Shown here one piece after another: positions 30,964 through 42,189 of a stretch of 44,993 nt of DNA. Under the pieces are notes generated by a model, which was given only the letters and a program-made list of their open reading frames with translations, was not told the DNA's origin and searched no databases. The DNA is taken from NCBI GenBank assembly GCA_903902345.1, contig CAIUUR010000125.1, positions 1 to 44,993 on the forward strand. The letters are read 5' to 3'. The stretch is from an uncultured Geobacteraceae bacterium. Its GTDB lineage: Bacteria > Desulfobacterota > Desulfuromonadia > Geobacterales > CAIOGM01. Both the position numbers and the translations under genes were made by a program. The first letter of the stretch is position 1, and every line of letters begins with the position of its first letter.

Positions 30964-31109
30964 TCAAAAGAGAATCTCATCGTACGCATTCCCGGGGGGG
31001 GTGTCAAGAAAAAACCCGGCAGAAGCTCCCCCCCTGGAGGAAAAAGCACCGGCAACCGATTGCGTTTGGACCTTTCCTGCGTGTATACTCCCACACAAAG
31101 GAGATTTTC

Positions 31110-32306
31110 ATGATATCTGGACGGGCGGACATTCTTATCATCGGAGCAGGAATCATCGGGCTAACCCTGGCACGGGAACTGGTGAAGGGGGGACACGGGG
31201 ATATCCTTGTTCTGGAGAAGGAACCGGAACCGGGGAGGCACGCCTCGGGACGCAACAGCGGAGTCCTCCACGCCGGGATCTACTATGCGCCGGACAGCCT
31301 CAAGGCCGGTTCCTGTCTCAACGGAAACAGGTTGATGAAGGAGTATTGCCGGGAACAGGGACTGCCGCTGAAAGAGAACGGCAAGGTCATCGTAGCCCGA
31401 AACGAGGGAGAACTCCCCGTACTGGACGAACTACACCGTCGGGCCACGTCCAACGGCGCGCGGGTGGAGCTCATCGACGAGCAGCAGCTTGCCGAGATCG
31501 AACCCAACGCCAGGACCGTGGGGAAGGCGCTGTGGTCACATGATACCGCCGTGGTGGACCCTAAAATCATCATGAAGAGTCTCCGCAGGGAATTGGAGGG
31601 TACGGGACGGGTCCGGATCCTCTGCGACTGCACGTTGACCGGACTCAAGGGAAGCAATACCGCGGTGACGACCCGAGGGGAAATCGTTTTCCGGCGCTTC
31701 ATCAATGCTGCAGGAGCACACTGCGACAAGGTGGCGGCCCTCTTCGGCGTGGGGAAACAGTACCGGCTCATCCCCTTCAAGGGGCTCTATCGGATACTCC
31801 GTCCCCAGACCCCCTGGACGGTGAACGGTAACATCTATCCGGTCCCGGACATCCGTAACCCCTTCCTGGGGGTACATTTCACCCGGAGCGTGAGTGGGGA
31901 GGTCTACCTGGGGCCCACCGCCATCCCGGCTTTCGGACGGGAGAACTACGGTCTATTCTCGGGCATCGACCGCGACGCCTTCCGGATTGCGCTGGAGGAT
32001 GCGGAGCTTTTCTGCGTGAATCCCCAGTTCCGGAGCGTAGCCCTCACCGAGCCGAAGAAATATTTCCCGTCATACTTCTTTCACGACGCAGCCAGGCTCG
32101 TCAAGGAGCTTGCCCCCGGCGACATCGCTCCCTCCGGCAAGGTAGGGATCCGACCTCAGTTGGTGGACTGGGGTAGAAAAGAGCTGGTCATGGACTTCAT
32201 GGTACAGGCTGACGGTGACTCCCTCCACATCCTCAATCCCATCTCTCCCGCCTTCACCAGTTCCATGGACCTGGCGCAGAAGATGGTGGCGGAGCACTTT
32301 CGCTGA
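31110..32306 (+). CDS. lhgO: L-2-hydroxyglutarate oxidase
   Basis: FAD motif DILIIGAGIIGLTLARELV; GRHASGRNSGVLHAGIYYAPDSLKAG...FKGLYRILRP family signatures. Confidence 0.9.
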   Translation: MISGRADILIIGAGIIGLTLARELVKGGHGDILVLEKEPEPGRHASGRNSGVLHAGIYYAPDSLKAGSCLNGNRLMKEYCREQGLPLKENGKVIVARNEGELPVLDELHRRATSNGARVELIDEQQLAEIEPNARTVGKALWSHDTAVVDPKIIMKSLRRELEGTGRVRILCDCTLTGLKGSNTAVTTRGEIVFRRFINAAGAHCDKVAALFGVGKQYRLIPFKGLYRILRPQTPWTVNGNIYPVPDIRNPFLGVHFTRSVSGEVYLGPTAIPAFGRENYGLFSGIDRDAFRIALEDAELFCVNPQFRSVALTEPKKYFPSYFFHDAARLVKELAPGDIAPSGKVGIRPQLVDWGRKELVMDFMVQADGDSLHILNPISPAFTSSMDLAQKMVAEHFR

Positions 32307-32382
32307 CGATCATGCTGCCTATTTATTGTGCAATTTGCCGGTCAAAACCTGCAACCAATGAGCTATGAAGCTTTTCCCGGAG

Positions 32383-32403
32383 TTTTCCACAGAGTTATCC
32401 ACA
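32383..32403 (+). promoter_or_regulatory. Candidate DnaA boxes
   Basis: TTTTCCACA at 32383-32391 and consensus TTATCCACA at 32395-32403 in an intergenic region. Confidence 0.4.
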
Positions 32404-32646
32404 TCCCCGGTGAAAACGGCGCACAACTGTCAGTCAAACCCGAAATAGTTACATAATAACAGCGAGTTGCGATTACCGGCCATTCTTCGGGAAGTGTTGA
32501 TAACCCGCCGAAAAACAGGAGGTTATCAACTTTTGTGGCAGGAGTTGTCCGTCAACGTAAAAAATCCGTTGTGGCGTTGAAACCTTCTCTCATTCCCTCC
32601 CTAAAGTATGCTAAGGTGTGGCACTTTCACCTACCATGAGGCCTTC

Positions 32647-34287
32647 ATGAAATACAAAGCTGCGACACCGGGAAAATGTCATCCCCTGGGCGCAACGGTG
32701 ACCCCCGACGGGGTCAACTTCGCCATCTTTTCCCGAAACGCCACCGCCATGGAACTCCTCCTTTTCCAGAGCGCCGACGCTCCGGCTCCCCATCGAATCG
32801 TCCGCCTCCATCCCCGATTCAACCGGACCTGCGACTACTGGCACGTCTTCATTCCCGACGCTCGTGCGGGGCAGATCTATGCCTTCCGGGCCGACGGCCC
32901 CTTCGCCCCCGAGCAGGGACACCGCTTCGACCGGAGCAAGGTGCTCCTGGACCCCTACGGCCGGGGGGTGGCGGTCCCCAGCAGCTACAACCGTGAGGCT
33001 GCCAGCCTGCCGGGGGACAATGCCCCCTTTGCCCTCAAGAGCATCGTCATCGACCGCCGCGGCTACGACTGGGAGGACGACACCCCGCTCCGCCACCCCG
33101 TCTCCCAGACGGTCATCTATGAAATGCATCTGGCCGGGTTCACCAAGAACCCCAACTCGGGTGTTCCAGCGGAAAAGCGCGGCACCTATGCGGGGCTGGT
33201 GCAGAAGATCCCCTACCTGCAAGAACTGGGGATCACCGCAGTGGAACTCCTTCCCATCTTCGCCTACGACCCGGAGGACGCCCCCCTGGGGCGTCTCAAT
33301 TACTGGGGATACTGCCCCATCTCCTTCTTCGCCCCCCACGTGGGGTACAGTTCCCGGAAGGATCCGCTGGGACCGATTGAAGAATTCCGCGACATGATCA
33401 AGGCATTTCACCGGGCGGGGATCGAGGTCTTCCTGGATGTGGTCTTCAACCACACCGCCGAGGGAAACCACGAGGGGCCTACGCTGAGCTTCAAGGGGCT
33501 GGAAAACAGCGTCTACTATATTCCGGAAGCCGACCGCTCCTGCTACGCCAACTACACGGGGACCGGAAACACCCTCAATGCCAACCACCCCACCGTCCGC
33601 CGGATGATCGTGGACAGTCTGCGCTACTGGGTGGAAGAGATGCATGTGGACGGCTTCCGCTTCGACCTGGCCTCCATCCTCTCCCGGGACGAGAACGGCC
33701 ACCCCATGAGCAATCCCCCCGTCCTCTGGGACATCGACACCGATCCGGTCCTGGCCGGCACCAAGCTCATCGCCGAGGCGTGGGATGCGGGGGGGCTCTA
33801 CCAGGTGGGCTCATTCATCGGCAATACCTGGAAAGAGTGGAACGGCCGGTTCCGGGACGACGTCCGGAGCTTTCTCAAGGGGGAAGAGTCCACCGTCCGT
33901 CCCCTCTCTTGGCGACTTCTGGGGAGTCCCGACCTTTACAGCCACGAGGAACGGGAGCCGGAACAGAGCATTAACTTCGTCACCTGCCACGACGGCTTTT
34001 CCCTCAATGACATGGTTTCGTATAACTTCAAACACAACGAAGCCAACGGAGAAGGAAACCGGGACGGCACGGATGACAACCGGAGCTGGAATTGCGGGGT
34101 GGAGGGACCGACGGATGATCCGGGGGTGGAGGCGCTCCGCGAGAGCGGGGATGGCGCCGGTGGATCGACACATCCCGGCCGTCACCCGACGACATCTGTG
34201 ACTGGCGGGAAGCGCCGGCCTTTACCGGCACAACCTGCACGGTGCCTCCTCGTACCATCGTGGCGCTGGTATCGCTCTTACCGGTGA
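32647..34287 (+). pseudogene. glgX: Glycogen debranching enzyme with an out-of-frame C-terminal internal deletion
   Basis: Intact N-terminal two thirds through NFVTCHDGFSLNDMVSYNFKHNEANGEGNRDGTDDNRSWNCGVEGPTDDPGVEALRE, then the genuine C-terminus RWIDTSRPSPDDICDWREAPAFTGTTCTVPPRTIVALVSLLPV in another frame (to about 34325). Confidence 0.88.
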
Positions 34288-34321
34288 CACAGGGGAAGAA
34301 AAAACCGACCAGGAAGAAGGC

Positions 34322-34419
34322 GTAGGTTGGGGTGAGGCACGAACCCCAACGGTGTACACACAAGGATCGCCCCTACAGCTCCCCACATTATCCCGTGGGT
34401 GTAATCTTGTTTTCGCCCG
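34322..34419. repeat. Intergenic palindromic elements (TAGGTTGGGGTGAGGCACGAACCCCAAC; ACAAGGATCGCCCCTAC...CCCCACATTATCCCGTGGG...TCTTGTTTTCGCCCG)
   Basis: Same modules recur at 41172-41268 and 43878-43945. Confidence 0.75.
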
Positions 34420-34423
34420 ATTT

Positions 34424-34778
34424 TTAATTTTCCGTCCTCAATTCTCCATTTTCAATTTTCTTCTGACGAGCCCAACTACCCCCAACGAAATACAGAGCAG
34501 GGCGTAGGTGGAGGGCTCGGGGACGACAGCGGGGCCGAAGGAAGTGAGCTGCATCGGCTCGCCTATGCCGGTTTTTGGTAATTGGTAGTGGGATCGTAGA
34601 GGTAACGACCCGGAGTGGACAGCAGTGACATCTCCAGGCCGATGGTTCCATGAGCCGTGGCCGTGCCGCCGGCAGCCCCCAGCGGGACAAAGGTGAAGTC
34701 AAAGTACTTGACGGAGGCGGCAGCCGGAGCTGCTGCGAACAGAATGGTCATGAGGCCGGCAATAAGGGTGCGTTTCAT
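34424..34778 (-). pseudogene. PEP-CTERM sorting-domain protein, internally deleted or frameshifted
   Basis: MKRTLIAGLMTILFAAAPAAASVKYFDFTFVPLGAAGGTATAHGTI...; other frame GEPMQLTSFGPAVVPEPSTYALLCISLGVVGLVRRKLKMEN*. Confidence 0.8.
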
Positions 34779-34799
34779 TACGGTGTTTCCTCCTTGGTT

Positions 34800-34974
34800 G
34801 AACTAAGATCTAAAATCCAAGTTCTAAGTTCTATGTTCTATGTTCTAAGTTCTATGTTCTAAGTTCTATGTTCTAAGTTCTATGTTCTAAGTTCTATGTT
34901 CTATGTTCAGGGTTCAAGGTTCAGGGTTCAAAGCTTATATTCACCTTTCACCTTTCACTCTTCACCCTTCACAT
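34800..34974. repeat. Contiguous period-7 (heptameric) tandem repeat array
   Basis: (GTTCTAW)x12 then (GTTCARG/A)x4 at 34821-34932, then TTCACCT/TTCACTC/TTCACCC units at 34940-34974, all 7-bp periodicity. Confidence 0.9.
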
Positions 34975-34977
34975 GGT

Positions 34978-37900
34978 TTATTGTGACACCCCGCTCAGGC
35001 CCAGCGTCCCGGTGGAGCTGCCGCCGTTGGCGCTGTAGCCGATGGCGACACTGAATTTAAGCGTCTTCAGCTTGGGTGAATTGCACGTGCTGAAGTCGAC
35101 AGTAACGCTCCCTGTGGCCGAATTACCGGGGGCAATATCGCTCATGCTTACCGGGAAGACCGTGGTGGCCGTCGGCTTGCAAGATCCGCTGTAAGAAAGG
35201 GTCACCCCGGTAAGCTGTGCCGCGCTGACGGTAGCCCCCCCGGTATTAGTGATAATCACCGGCCAGGTTCTGCTCCCGCCGGGGTTTCCGGTGGCAGCGC
35301 CGATGACAGCGCTCAAAGAGACCGTCTTGGCCTGGAACGTGGCGGTCACGCTGTTCGGTCCGTTCATGGCAACAGTGGTGGAGTTGCCGGCCGGGTTGAG
35401 GATCGGCCCGCTACCGCTGGTCAGGTTCCACGTGGTAAAGGCGTAACCGCTCCCGGCGGTGACGACGACGGCATAGGTCTTGGTGTCGGTAAAGGTCAGG
35501 GGTTGGCTGAAGGCCCCGACTGCAACCGCAGGGGAGTAACTCTGGCCATCATGGACGACGGTGACGGTGACCGTATCCGTGGAATCCACCGTGCCGGTAA
35601 CGGTCAGCCCCGGCGCGGTGGCGTCCAGGGTAACCGTCCGGTTGTTGGTGGCGGTTTGGTTGGCTGCGTCGGTGGCCATAGTGGTGAGGAGGTTGGCCCC
35701 CGGCACGAGGAGGTACGCGGCGGAGAAGGTGTTGTCATCGGCCAGGGTCTGGGGCGCTCCGTTGAGCGTGAGGGAGGTAATAGCGCCGTTGCCGCTGGCG
35801 GCGCTGCCGCTGAGGTTGAGGACGCTCTCCGTGGTGACCGCGCCGTTGGCCAGGGTGGAGACCGCCAGAGTCGGTTTACCAAAGGAGGTCACCGTAAGGG
35901 TCCGGTTCACCTCGGGGGCTGCCAGCCAGACGCCGTCCCCGGTCTGGGAGGCGGTAATGGTAACCACGCCGGCCTTATGGAGGGTAGCGGTACTCCCGCT
36001 GATGCTGACCACGCTGCTGTCGGAACTGGCAAAGGTCACGGCCAGGCCGCTGGTAGCGGTGGCGGCGAGGGTAAAGGGGGCGCTCCCCAAGGCCTTGGGT
36101 GTCAGGGGGGCAAAGGTGAGGGTCTGGGGTGTGCCGCTGTTCACATTGATAGCGACATTCCTGGTGGCGGTGGTATACAACGTTGCATCGCTGGGGGTGA
36201 AGGTGACGCTGAGACTCTGCCCGGCGCCAACACCAAGGACCGTGCCGAAGTCCGGTGTATAGGCAAAGGTCCCGGCTACGTCAGCCGTGCTGGCAGTGAT
36301 GACCGTTTCCCCCGCGCCGACGATGGCGACGGTAACGCCGCTGACTGTGGCCACTGCCTGATTAGAGCTACTAAATGCCACAGGGTTGCCGGAGCCGCCA
36401 CCGGTGGCTATCAGGTCGAAGGGGGCATCGCCGTAAGTTTTTGCTTCCAGCGGGTTGAAGATTACGTTTTGACTCCCCATGCCTACCGCCAGAGTCCCCG
36501 GAATGAAGCTGAAGCTGTAGTTGGCCGCCGCGAGGGTCCCCGTGGCCGGGGTGATAGGATAGCTGCCGGTGGGGCTGGCATTGGCTGCGGTGGTGGTAAT
36601 GAGCGGAGCGCCGCTCAGCGCACCGGCGTTCTCTCCGTTAACAAAACCGGGGTAGGTGGCGGTAAACACCGGGTTGGCGACGCCTGCAGCCCGGCTCTTG
36701 TTAACGGCAATGACGGAGAGATTCGCCTTGGCTACCGTCAGAGCGAGCGTGGCCGAGGCGGCATTGTAGTTGGCGCTCCCCGCCTGGGTAGCGGTAATGG
36801 TGGCCGTGCCGGCGCCGACGCTATGGATCAGGCCGCCGGCGGTGATAGTAGCGACCATGGCGTTGTCACTGCCATAGGTTACCACCAGCCCCGACGAGGC
36901 GGCGGCGCCGGGGCCAAAATCAGCGTTACCATAAGTTCTGGCAGCGGCCGGAGACGCGAAAGAGACCGTCTGGTTAGCCTTGGCGATGGTCAGAACGCCA
37001 CTGACCGTCCCGCTGTAGGCGGTGTCGTTGATGACGGCGCTGACAGTGTAGCTGCCGACGCCGGTGGGGCTGTCCACCGGGTTGCTGTTCGAGTAGGCAT
37101 AGCTGAAAACCACGGTGAGGCCGGTGGGGTTGGTGGTCGCCGTGGCGGCCTGTGCCGAACCGTCGTAGGTCCGGTTTAGACTGGCTGCGTCCAGGGTCAC
37201 CGTGGCAGCCGCCTTTTCCACGGTCAGAACGCCGTTGACATAGACAAAGGTGTAATTGGCGGCAAAGAGATTCCCGGCGGCGGTCGTGATAGGATAACTC
37301 CCTGAGACGCTGGCAGTGTCGGCGAAAGCGCTGACCGCCGGAGCGCCGGAGAGTTTGGTCTGGTCGTCGCCGGTGGCAAAGCCGCTGTAAGAGAACGTCA
37401 GCGCCGGGTTAACCGCGCCATAGGTCCGGCTCTTGTTGTCGGCGGAGACCGTCATGCTCTTCGGCGCCACAGTAAGGAGCTGCTGGGTCGATGCCGGTGC
37501 ATAGTAATTATTACCGGCTTGGCTGACGGTGATAAACGTCTGCCCCGCGCCCACAAGGGTAAGAGTAGAACCGCTGACCGAGGCCACTGCCGGGTCGGAA
37601 CTGCTGTAGCTGAGCGGGTTGCCTGAGCCGCCGCCGGTGGCGCCGGGATCGTAGGGCTCGTCACCGTAGGTTTTGGACGCAATCCCGGCAAAGGAAATAT
37701 TCTGTAGCGCCAGATCAACCGCCAGGGTGCCGGGGGCGAAGAAGAAGTCGTAATTGTCTGCCGCCACTGTCCCCAGCGCCGGAGTGATGGGATAAGCGCC
37801 AGTGGGACTGCCGCTGCCGGCGGTGGTGGTGATGACCGGCGCTCCGCTCAGGATGGTTGTATCCTCACCATTGACAAAGCCGCTGTAGGTAGCCGTAAAG

Positions 37901-38487
37901 ACCGGATCAGGCTCGCCGTAATGGCGTTCGTAACTTTCGGCGGTCACCAGCAGCGGCGCTTTTTTGACCGTCAGGGTCTGTTGAGCCGAGACGGCGGCAT
38001 AGCCTGGGCTTGCTTGCTGACTGGCGGTGATGACGGTCTCACCAGCGCCAATGATAGTGACCGTGGCATCAACCACGACGGCCACTGCCGGGTTGGAGCT
38101 GCTGTAGGTGATCGTCATGCTCGGCGCCCCGCCGGTGGCGGCCACGGTGAAGGGGGCCGCTCCGTAAGTTTTCGCCGGGAGGGGGTTGAAGGCGAGGCTG
38201 GGGGCTTGAGCGTCGATGGCCAGGGTCCCGGTGACAAAGGTAAAGCTATAGTTAGCGGCGGTCAGAGTTCCCTGGACCGGGGTGATGACATAACTCCCCG
38301 AGGGGCTGTCGGTGGTGGCGTCGGTGGAGTAACTCGGGGCGCCGCTCAGGACGGTGGCGCTCTCGCCGGTGACGAACCCGCTGTAGGTGGCCGTGAAGGC
38401 CGGGTTGGCTGCGCCGTAGGCCCGGCTCTTGTTGTCGGCGGTGACGGTGAGGGGGGCCGTGGCCACGGTCAGGGTCATGGTAGACAC
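34978..38487 (-). pseudogene. C-terminal segment of a broken large MBG/Ig-like repeat surface protein
   Basis: Repeated MBG units such as LTVTADNKSRAYGAANPAFTATYSGFVTGESATVLSGAPSYST...GSYVITPVQGTLTAANYSFTFVTGTLAI; frame differs from the upstream segment. Confidence 0.85.
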
Positions 38488-38494
38488 TGCCGCA

Positions 38495-39300
38495 GGTCAG
38501 GCCTGTCATGGTCGCCGACACCGCAGAATTATTGGCGCTTCCCGCCAGCGGGCTCTGGCCGGCGCTGACCGTGTTGCCGTATGAGATGGTGGAGCCATAC
38601 TCGAAGGTTACCGTAGCGGCGCCGCCGTTGGCGCTGACCGTGCCGTTGAAAGTCCTGCCGCCGACCGTGACCGTGGCCGCTCCGGTGGTGACTGAGGGTG
38701 CGCAGGGAGCGGTGGTGAAGGTCGAGGAATCCGCACTGAGTGACCCGCTGCTGTTGACGGCGGTTGGTTTGAATGTATAGCGCGTGTTGCAGGTCAGCCC
38801 GGTGATGGCGGCTGACGCCGTGGCGTTGGTCGCGGTGGCTGCCAGCGGGCTCTGGTCGGCGTCAACCGTGCTGTTAAGGGAACCAACGCCATAGACAAAA
38901 CCAACGGTCGTTGCCGCGCCGTTAGCATTGAATGTGCCGGTCAGGGTCGCGGATGTGGCGGTGATAGCGGTGGCATTATATGAACTGACAGTTGGTGCGG
39001 AGATGCTTTCTCCCAATCGCTTCACTGTTGCCTTGTTGCCGTTACTGCTATCTATATAAGCCACAAAAGTGGTGCCATCCGGTGCAAAGGATAATGAGGT
39101 GAAAGCAGATACATCAGTCGAAATACCGGCGTTGCCGACCGTGAGCCACCCCGGCTTTTCGTAACCTGCTGCCACCGTGGTGGTGAAACTTGCGCTGGTT
39201 GGGGGCGCCAGAGTGCCGTTTTTATCGGCGGTGAAACAGACGGTGTAGGGGGTGTTTTCTTTCAGGTTACGAACGGTATAACTGGCCGGGATGTTGGCGG
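38495..39300 (-). pseudogene. Middle segment of the same surface protein (fibronectin-like repeats)
   Basis: TVSSYNATAITATSATLTGTFNANGAATTVGFVYG...NTRYTFKPTAVNSSGS; ends out of frame with the MBG segment near 38490. Confidence 0.75.
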
Positions 39301-40424
39301 TAAGCGGGAGCGAACCGAAGCGTGGTGCTGCCTTGGGTGCGGCATCCTGTCCGGGCCTTGGTCTGTATCGCAGTCCCGCAGGTGGCGGTGGCGCCGGGAA
39401 GCAGAGTGAAGTAGCCGGTTGCGGTGAAGTCCGATTGGAAGGTAAAGGTGGCCATACCTACCGCCGCACTGACCGTGGGAGTCGTAATGACCGGTGGGCA
39501 GGCGGTGCCGGTTTTGAAGACCATATTTGCGCCATTGGTTGTTCCGATGCTGTTGGTCGCCACCACCCGGTAATTGTAGGTGACACCGCCGCAGTTCAGG
39601 CCGGTGAGGTTGACCGCCGCCGCCTTGCTTCCGGCATTGGCGGTAATGCTGCCGTTGGTGGTGGCTGCAACCGCTGTGCCGTAACCGGTGGTAAGACCGT
39701 ACTCAAAAGTAACGGTGGTAGCCGCGCCGTTATCGTTCACCGTACCGTTCAGCGTGGCGGTGGTGCCTGCGATGTTGGTCCCGGCAACAGTGGTGGCGCC
39801 CGGCGCCTTGCTGACCGCCACGGAAGCCGCTGCCGCCAGTGATTTGAGTGTGCCGCCGACAATGGCTTTCTGGGTGGCGCTAACGGTTTTAGCACCGGTG
39901 GCGGCGACAACAGTGGCGTTGTTCCAGGTAATGGTGGCGCTTTCCCCACCGGCCAGCGTTACCCCGGTTACCTTGATCACGCCGTTGGCGAGGGAGGCTG
40001 TGCCGACGTTGCTGGTGACACTGCCGACTGTTCCCAGCGAGGAAACGGTAATATCGATCTCCCCGCCACCCATGCCGCCGATCGCTGCGGTGTAGGTGAA
40101 GGTAAAGGTCTGGCCGGTAGCTCCAGCGATGGCCGTTTGCGGTGACACCGTCAAGGCGCCGCCGCCGTCAACACCGGCGCGGATAACATTAATGGTGTAG
40201 GTTTTGACCGTGACCCCGTCCTGAGCGGTGACCACCACCGGGATGCTGTTCAGACCAGGGGTAAGGCTGATCGCCGCCGAAACAACGCCGCTGCTCTGCG
40301 CGATGCCGTTGACTTTCAGCGTGGCGGTGGCGTCGGCGACTATGGGGGTGATGGTGGCCGAAGTGACCGTGCTTGCGACCACGGCGCTGTAGGTGGTGGT
40401 TGTGCCGCTGAAGATTGGGGTCAA
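39267..40424 (-). pseudogene. Upstream segment of the same surface protein (cadherin-like beta-sandwich and fibronectin-like repeats)
   Basis: ATLKVNGIAQSSGVVSAAISLTPGLNSIPVVVTAQDGVTVKTYTINVIR; in frame with 40521..40802 apart from one TGA. Confidence 0.75.
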
Positions 40425-40520
40425 CGTTAGCGCCGTTGCGCCGGCGGTGGCGGCCAGAGAGCTGAGCGTTGCATTTTCGGAATTGAACGTGACCGTGATG
40501 GTGCGGCTAGCGTTATTCGT

Positions 40521-41016
40521 TCAATCACTCACTTGCACCGTGAAGGTCTCCGTACCGCCAAAGTTGGCGGCCGGCTGATAGGTGATGCTGCCGCCCGGGG
40601 TGATGTCGGCGCTGCCGGTGCTCGCCGTGGCGTTGGTGAAGACCAGAGCGCCGCCGTTTGATGGGGGCATGGCCTGCGACCAGGTAATTGTTTTACCGGT
40701 TTCCAGATCAGCGGCGTGCAGAAGAGCGCTGACGTCAACCGCTGCTGCGCTCTTGTTGATCTGTATGGCTGTCGTGGCGCCGGCAAAATAGAGCGGCCCC
40801 AAGGAAAGTCTGCCAATTCCCTTATTTTGAGTGTACCAGAGACTATTATCCGGCCCGTTTGTAATGGAACCGGGACGTAAACCTAATGGAAGACCGTATT
40901 CTGTGACAACACCGGCAGTGGTAATCTTTCCGATCTGGAAGGCATTGGTTTCGGTAAACCAAAGGTTGCCATCTGGACCGGTGGTAATGCCACCAAACCT
41001 GGAATCATGGTAGCGT
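40521..41016 (-). pseudogene. N-terminal segment of the same surface protein (Vgb/streptogramin-lyase-like propeller remnant, then Ig-like/cadherin-like domain)
   Basis: RFGGITTGPDGNLWFTETNAFQIGKITTAGVVTEYGLPLGLRPGSITNGPDNSLWYTQNKGIGRLSLGPLYFAG...FTVQVSD*TNNASRTITVTF. Confidence 0.7.
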
Positions 41017-41313
41017 GCGGAAATGAATCCGTCTATCCGTAGAACTACGGATTTTGGGAGAACTATCCCGGTCGAGAGGACATTTTTCAGAACGTCATTG
41101 GCGAAAGCAGGCGCGAACAGCGGGAGAAAGGCGGCAGGTGTGGTAATGGCGGTGGCGGTATTATTTGAAGGCGCAGGTTGGGGTGAGACACGAACCTCAT
41201 CGGGGGAAATGTGGAATTTACCGTGGGGGCATCAAACACGAATCGGGCGATCACAAGGATCGCCCCTGATATGGTTTCATGTCCCTTCGCTTTTCAATTT
41301 CCGCCTTCACTCT

Positions 41314-41640
41314 TCAACCTTCCCCCTTCACCATTTTCCTTCTCGCATATCCCACCGTCACCAAGCCGATGCAGAACAAGGCATAGGTCGACGGTTCCGG
41401 GACGGCGGATGCGGTGACGGAAACGGAGGCCAGGGCATCCTGGCCATTGAATTGTCCCGTCAGTCTACCCTGTCCCTGGTACGTCATTTCACTGTCATAC
41501 AGTTCGTAATCCAGATACATCTTGCCGTTTACCGAACCGCCAACCGGCGCGCCGGCGTTGATGGCGAAGCTTGCCAGACCGTCCCCGGGAAAACTGCCGG
41601 TGTACGTGACCCCGGTAGCCAGGGTAATACCGACGCCGGG
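41314..41640 (-). pseudogene. PEP-CTERM protein fragment, 5' truncated
   Basis: ...MYLDYELYDSEMTYQGQGRLTGQFNGQDALASVSVTASAVPEPSTYALFCIGLVTVGYARRKMVKGEG; no N-terminus, abuts a tandem repeat. Confidence 0.75.
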
Positions 41641-41648
41641 GTAGTTGT

Positions 41649-41733
41649 GGGAAAGGAGGGGTCAGCCCTTGAAAGCGGAAAGGAGCGGAAAGGAGGGGTC
41701 AGCCCTTGAGGGAAAGGAGGGGTCAGCCCTTGA
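41649..41733. repeat. Three copies of GGAAAGGAGGGGTCAGCCCTTGA
   Basis: Copies at about 41650-41672, 41688-41709 and 41711-41733. Confidence 0.85.
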
Positions 41734-41808
41734 AAGGGGATACCAATTTATTCGGTTTACGGTCGCGGGACAGGGAAGATAGTGCGCAAAAAAAAGTGTT
41801 ACCGTGTA

Positions 41809-42189
41809 CTACGCCTCCTTCACCCGATACAGCCCGTGATGCGCCTCGGTGTCGGACCGGTGCTCTGCCAGATCATCTGCAACAGCGTCAATCTTGCGGC
41901 CAAGGTTATGCTCCACAGCGTCGATTCTGTTATTCAACCGCGCCTCAACAGTATCGATCTTGGCGTTCATAGTATCGATCTTGGCGTTTAACCTTGCCTC
42001 CACATCGTCTATTTTGTTGTTCAAAACCTCAAACTTAAAGTCAACCAGTGCGAATTTTTCTGCAGTGTCCTGCCGTGAGTTCATAATCTCCTGATGCAGA
42101 GAGGAATGGCCTTCCAGCACCAAGGTAAACTTGCTGTTCATTTCTTCCAACAATATTTCCAGATGATCTCGTTGCATGGACACCTCCAT
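41809..42189 (-). CDS. Coiled-coil heptad-repeat hypothetical protein
   Basis: LNNKIDDVEARLNAKIDTMNAKIDTVEARLNNRIDAVEHNLGRKIDAVADDLAEH. Confidence 0.75.
   Translation of the reverse strand: MEVSMQRDHLEILLEEMNSKFTLVLEGHSSLHQEIMNSRQDTAEKFALVDFKFEVLNNKIDDVEARLNAKIDTMNAKIDTVEARLNNRIDAVEHNLGRKIDAVADDLAEHRSDTEAHHGLYRVKEA

Noticed and set aside
32340-32600. Chromosomal oriC
   Set aside because: DnaA-like boxes present, but no dnaA/dnaN/gidA/rpmH context and too few boxes; retained only as a low-confidence regulatory site.
35503-37179. Plus-strand 558-aa ORF
   Set aside because: Gly/Arg/Val-rich shadow of the repetitive MBG surface-protein gene.
40521-40523. In-frame TGA as selenocysteine
   Set aside because: The context is an Ig-like surface repeat with further frameshifts, and the homologous position is normally Gly or another non-catalytic residue; nonsense mutation is simpler. 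No SECIS evaluated.
41941-42005. Repeated GTATCGATCTTGGCGTT as a DNA repeat element
   Set aside because: Explained by coding of coiled-coil heptads (NAKIDTM/NAKIDTV).
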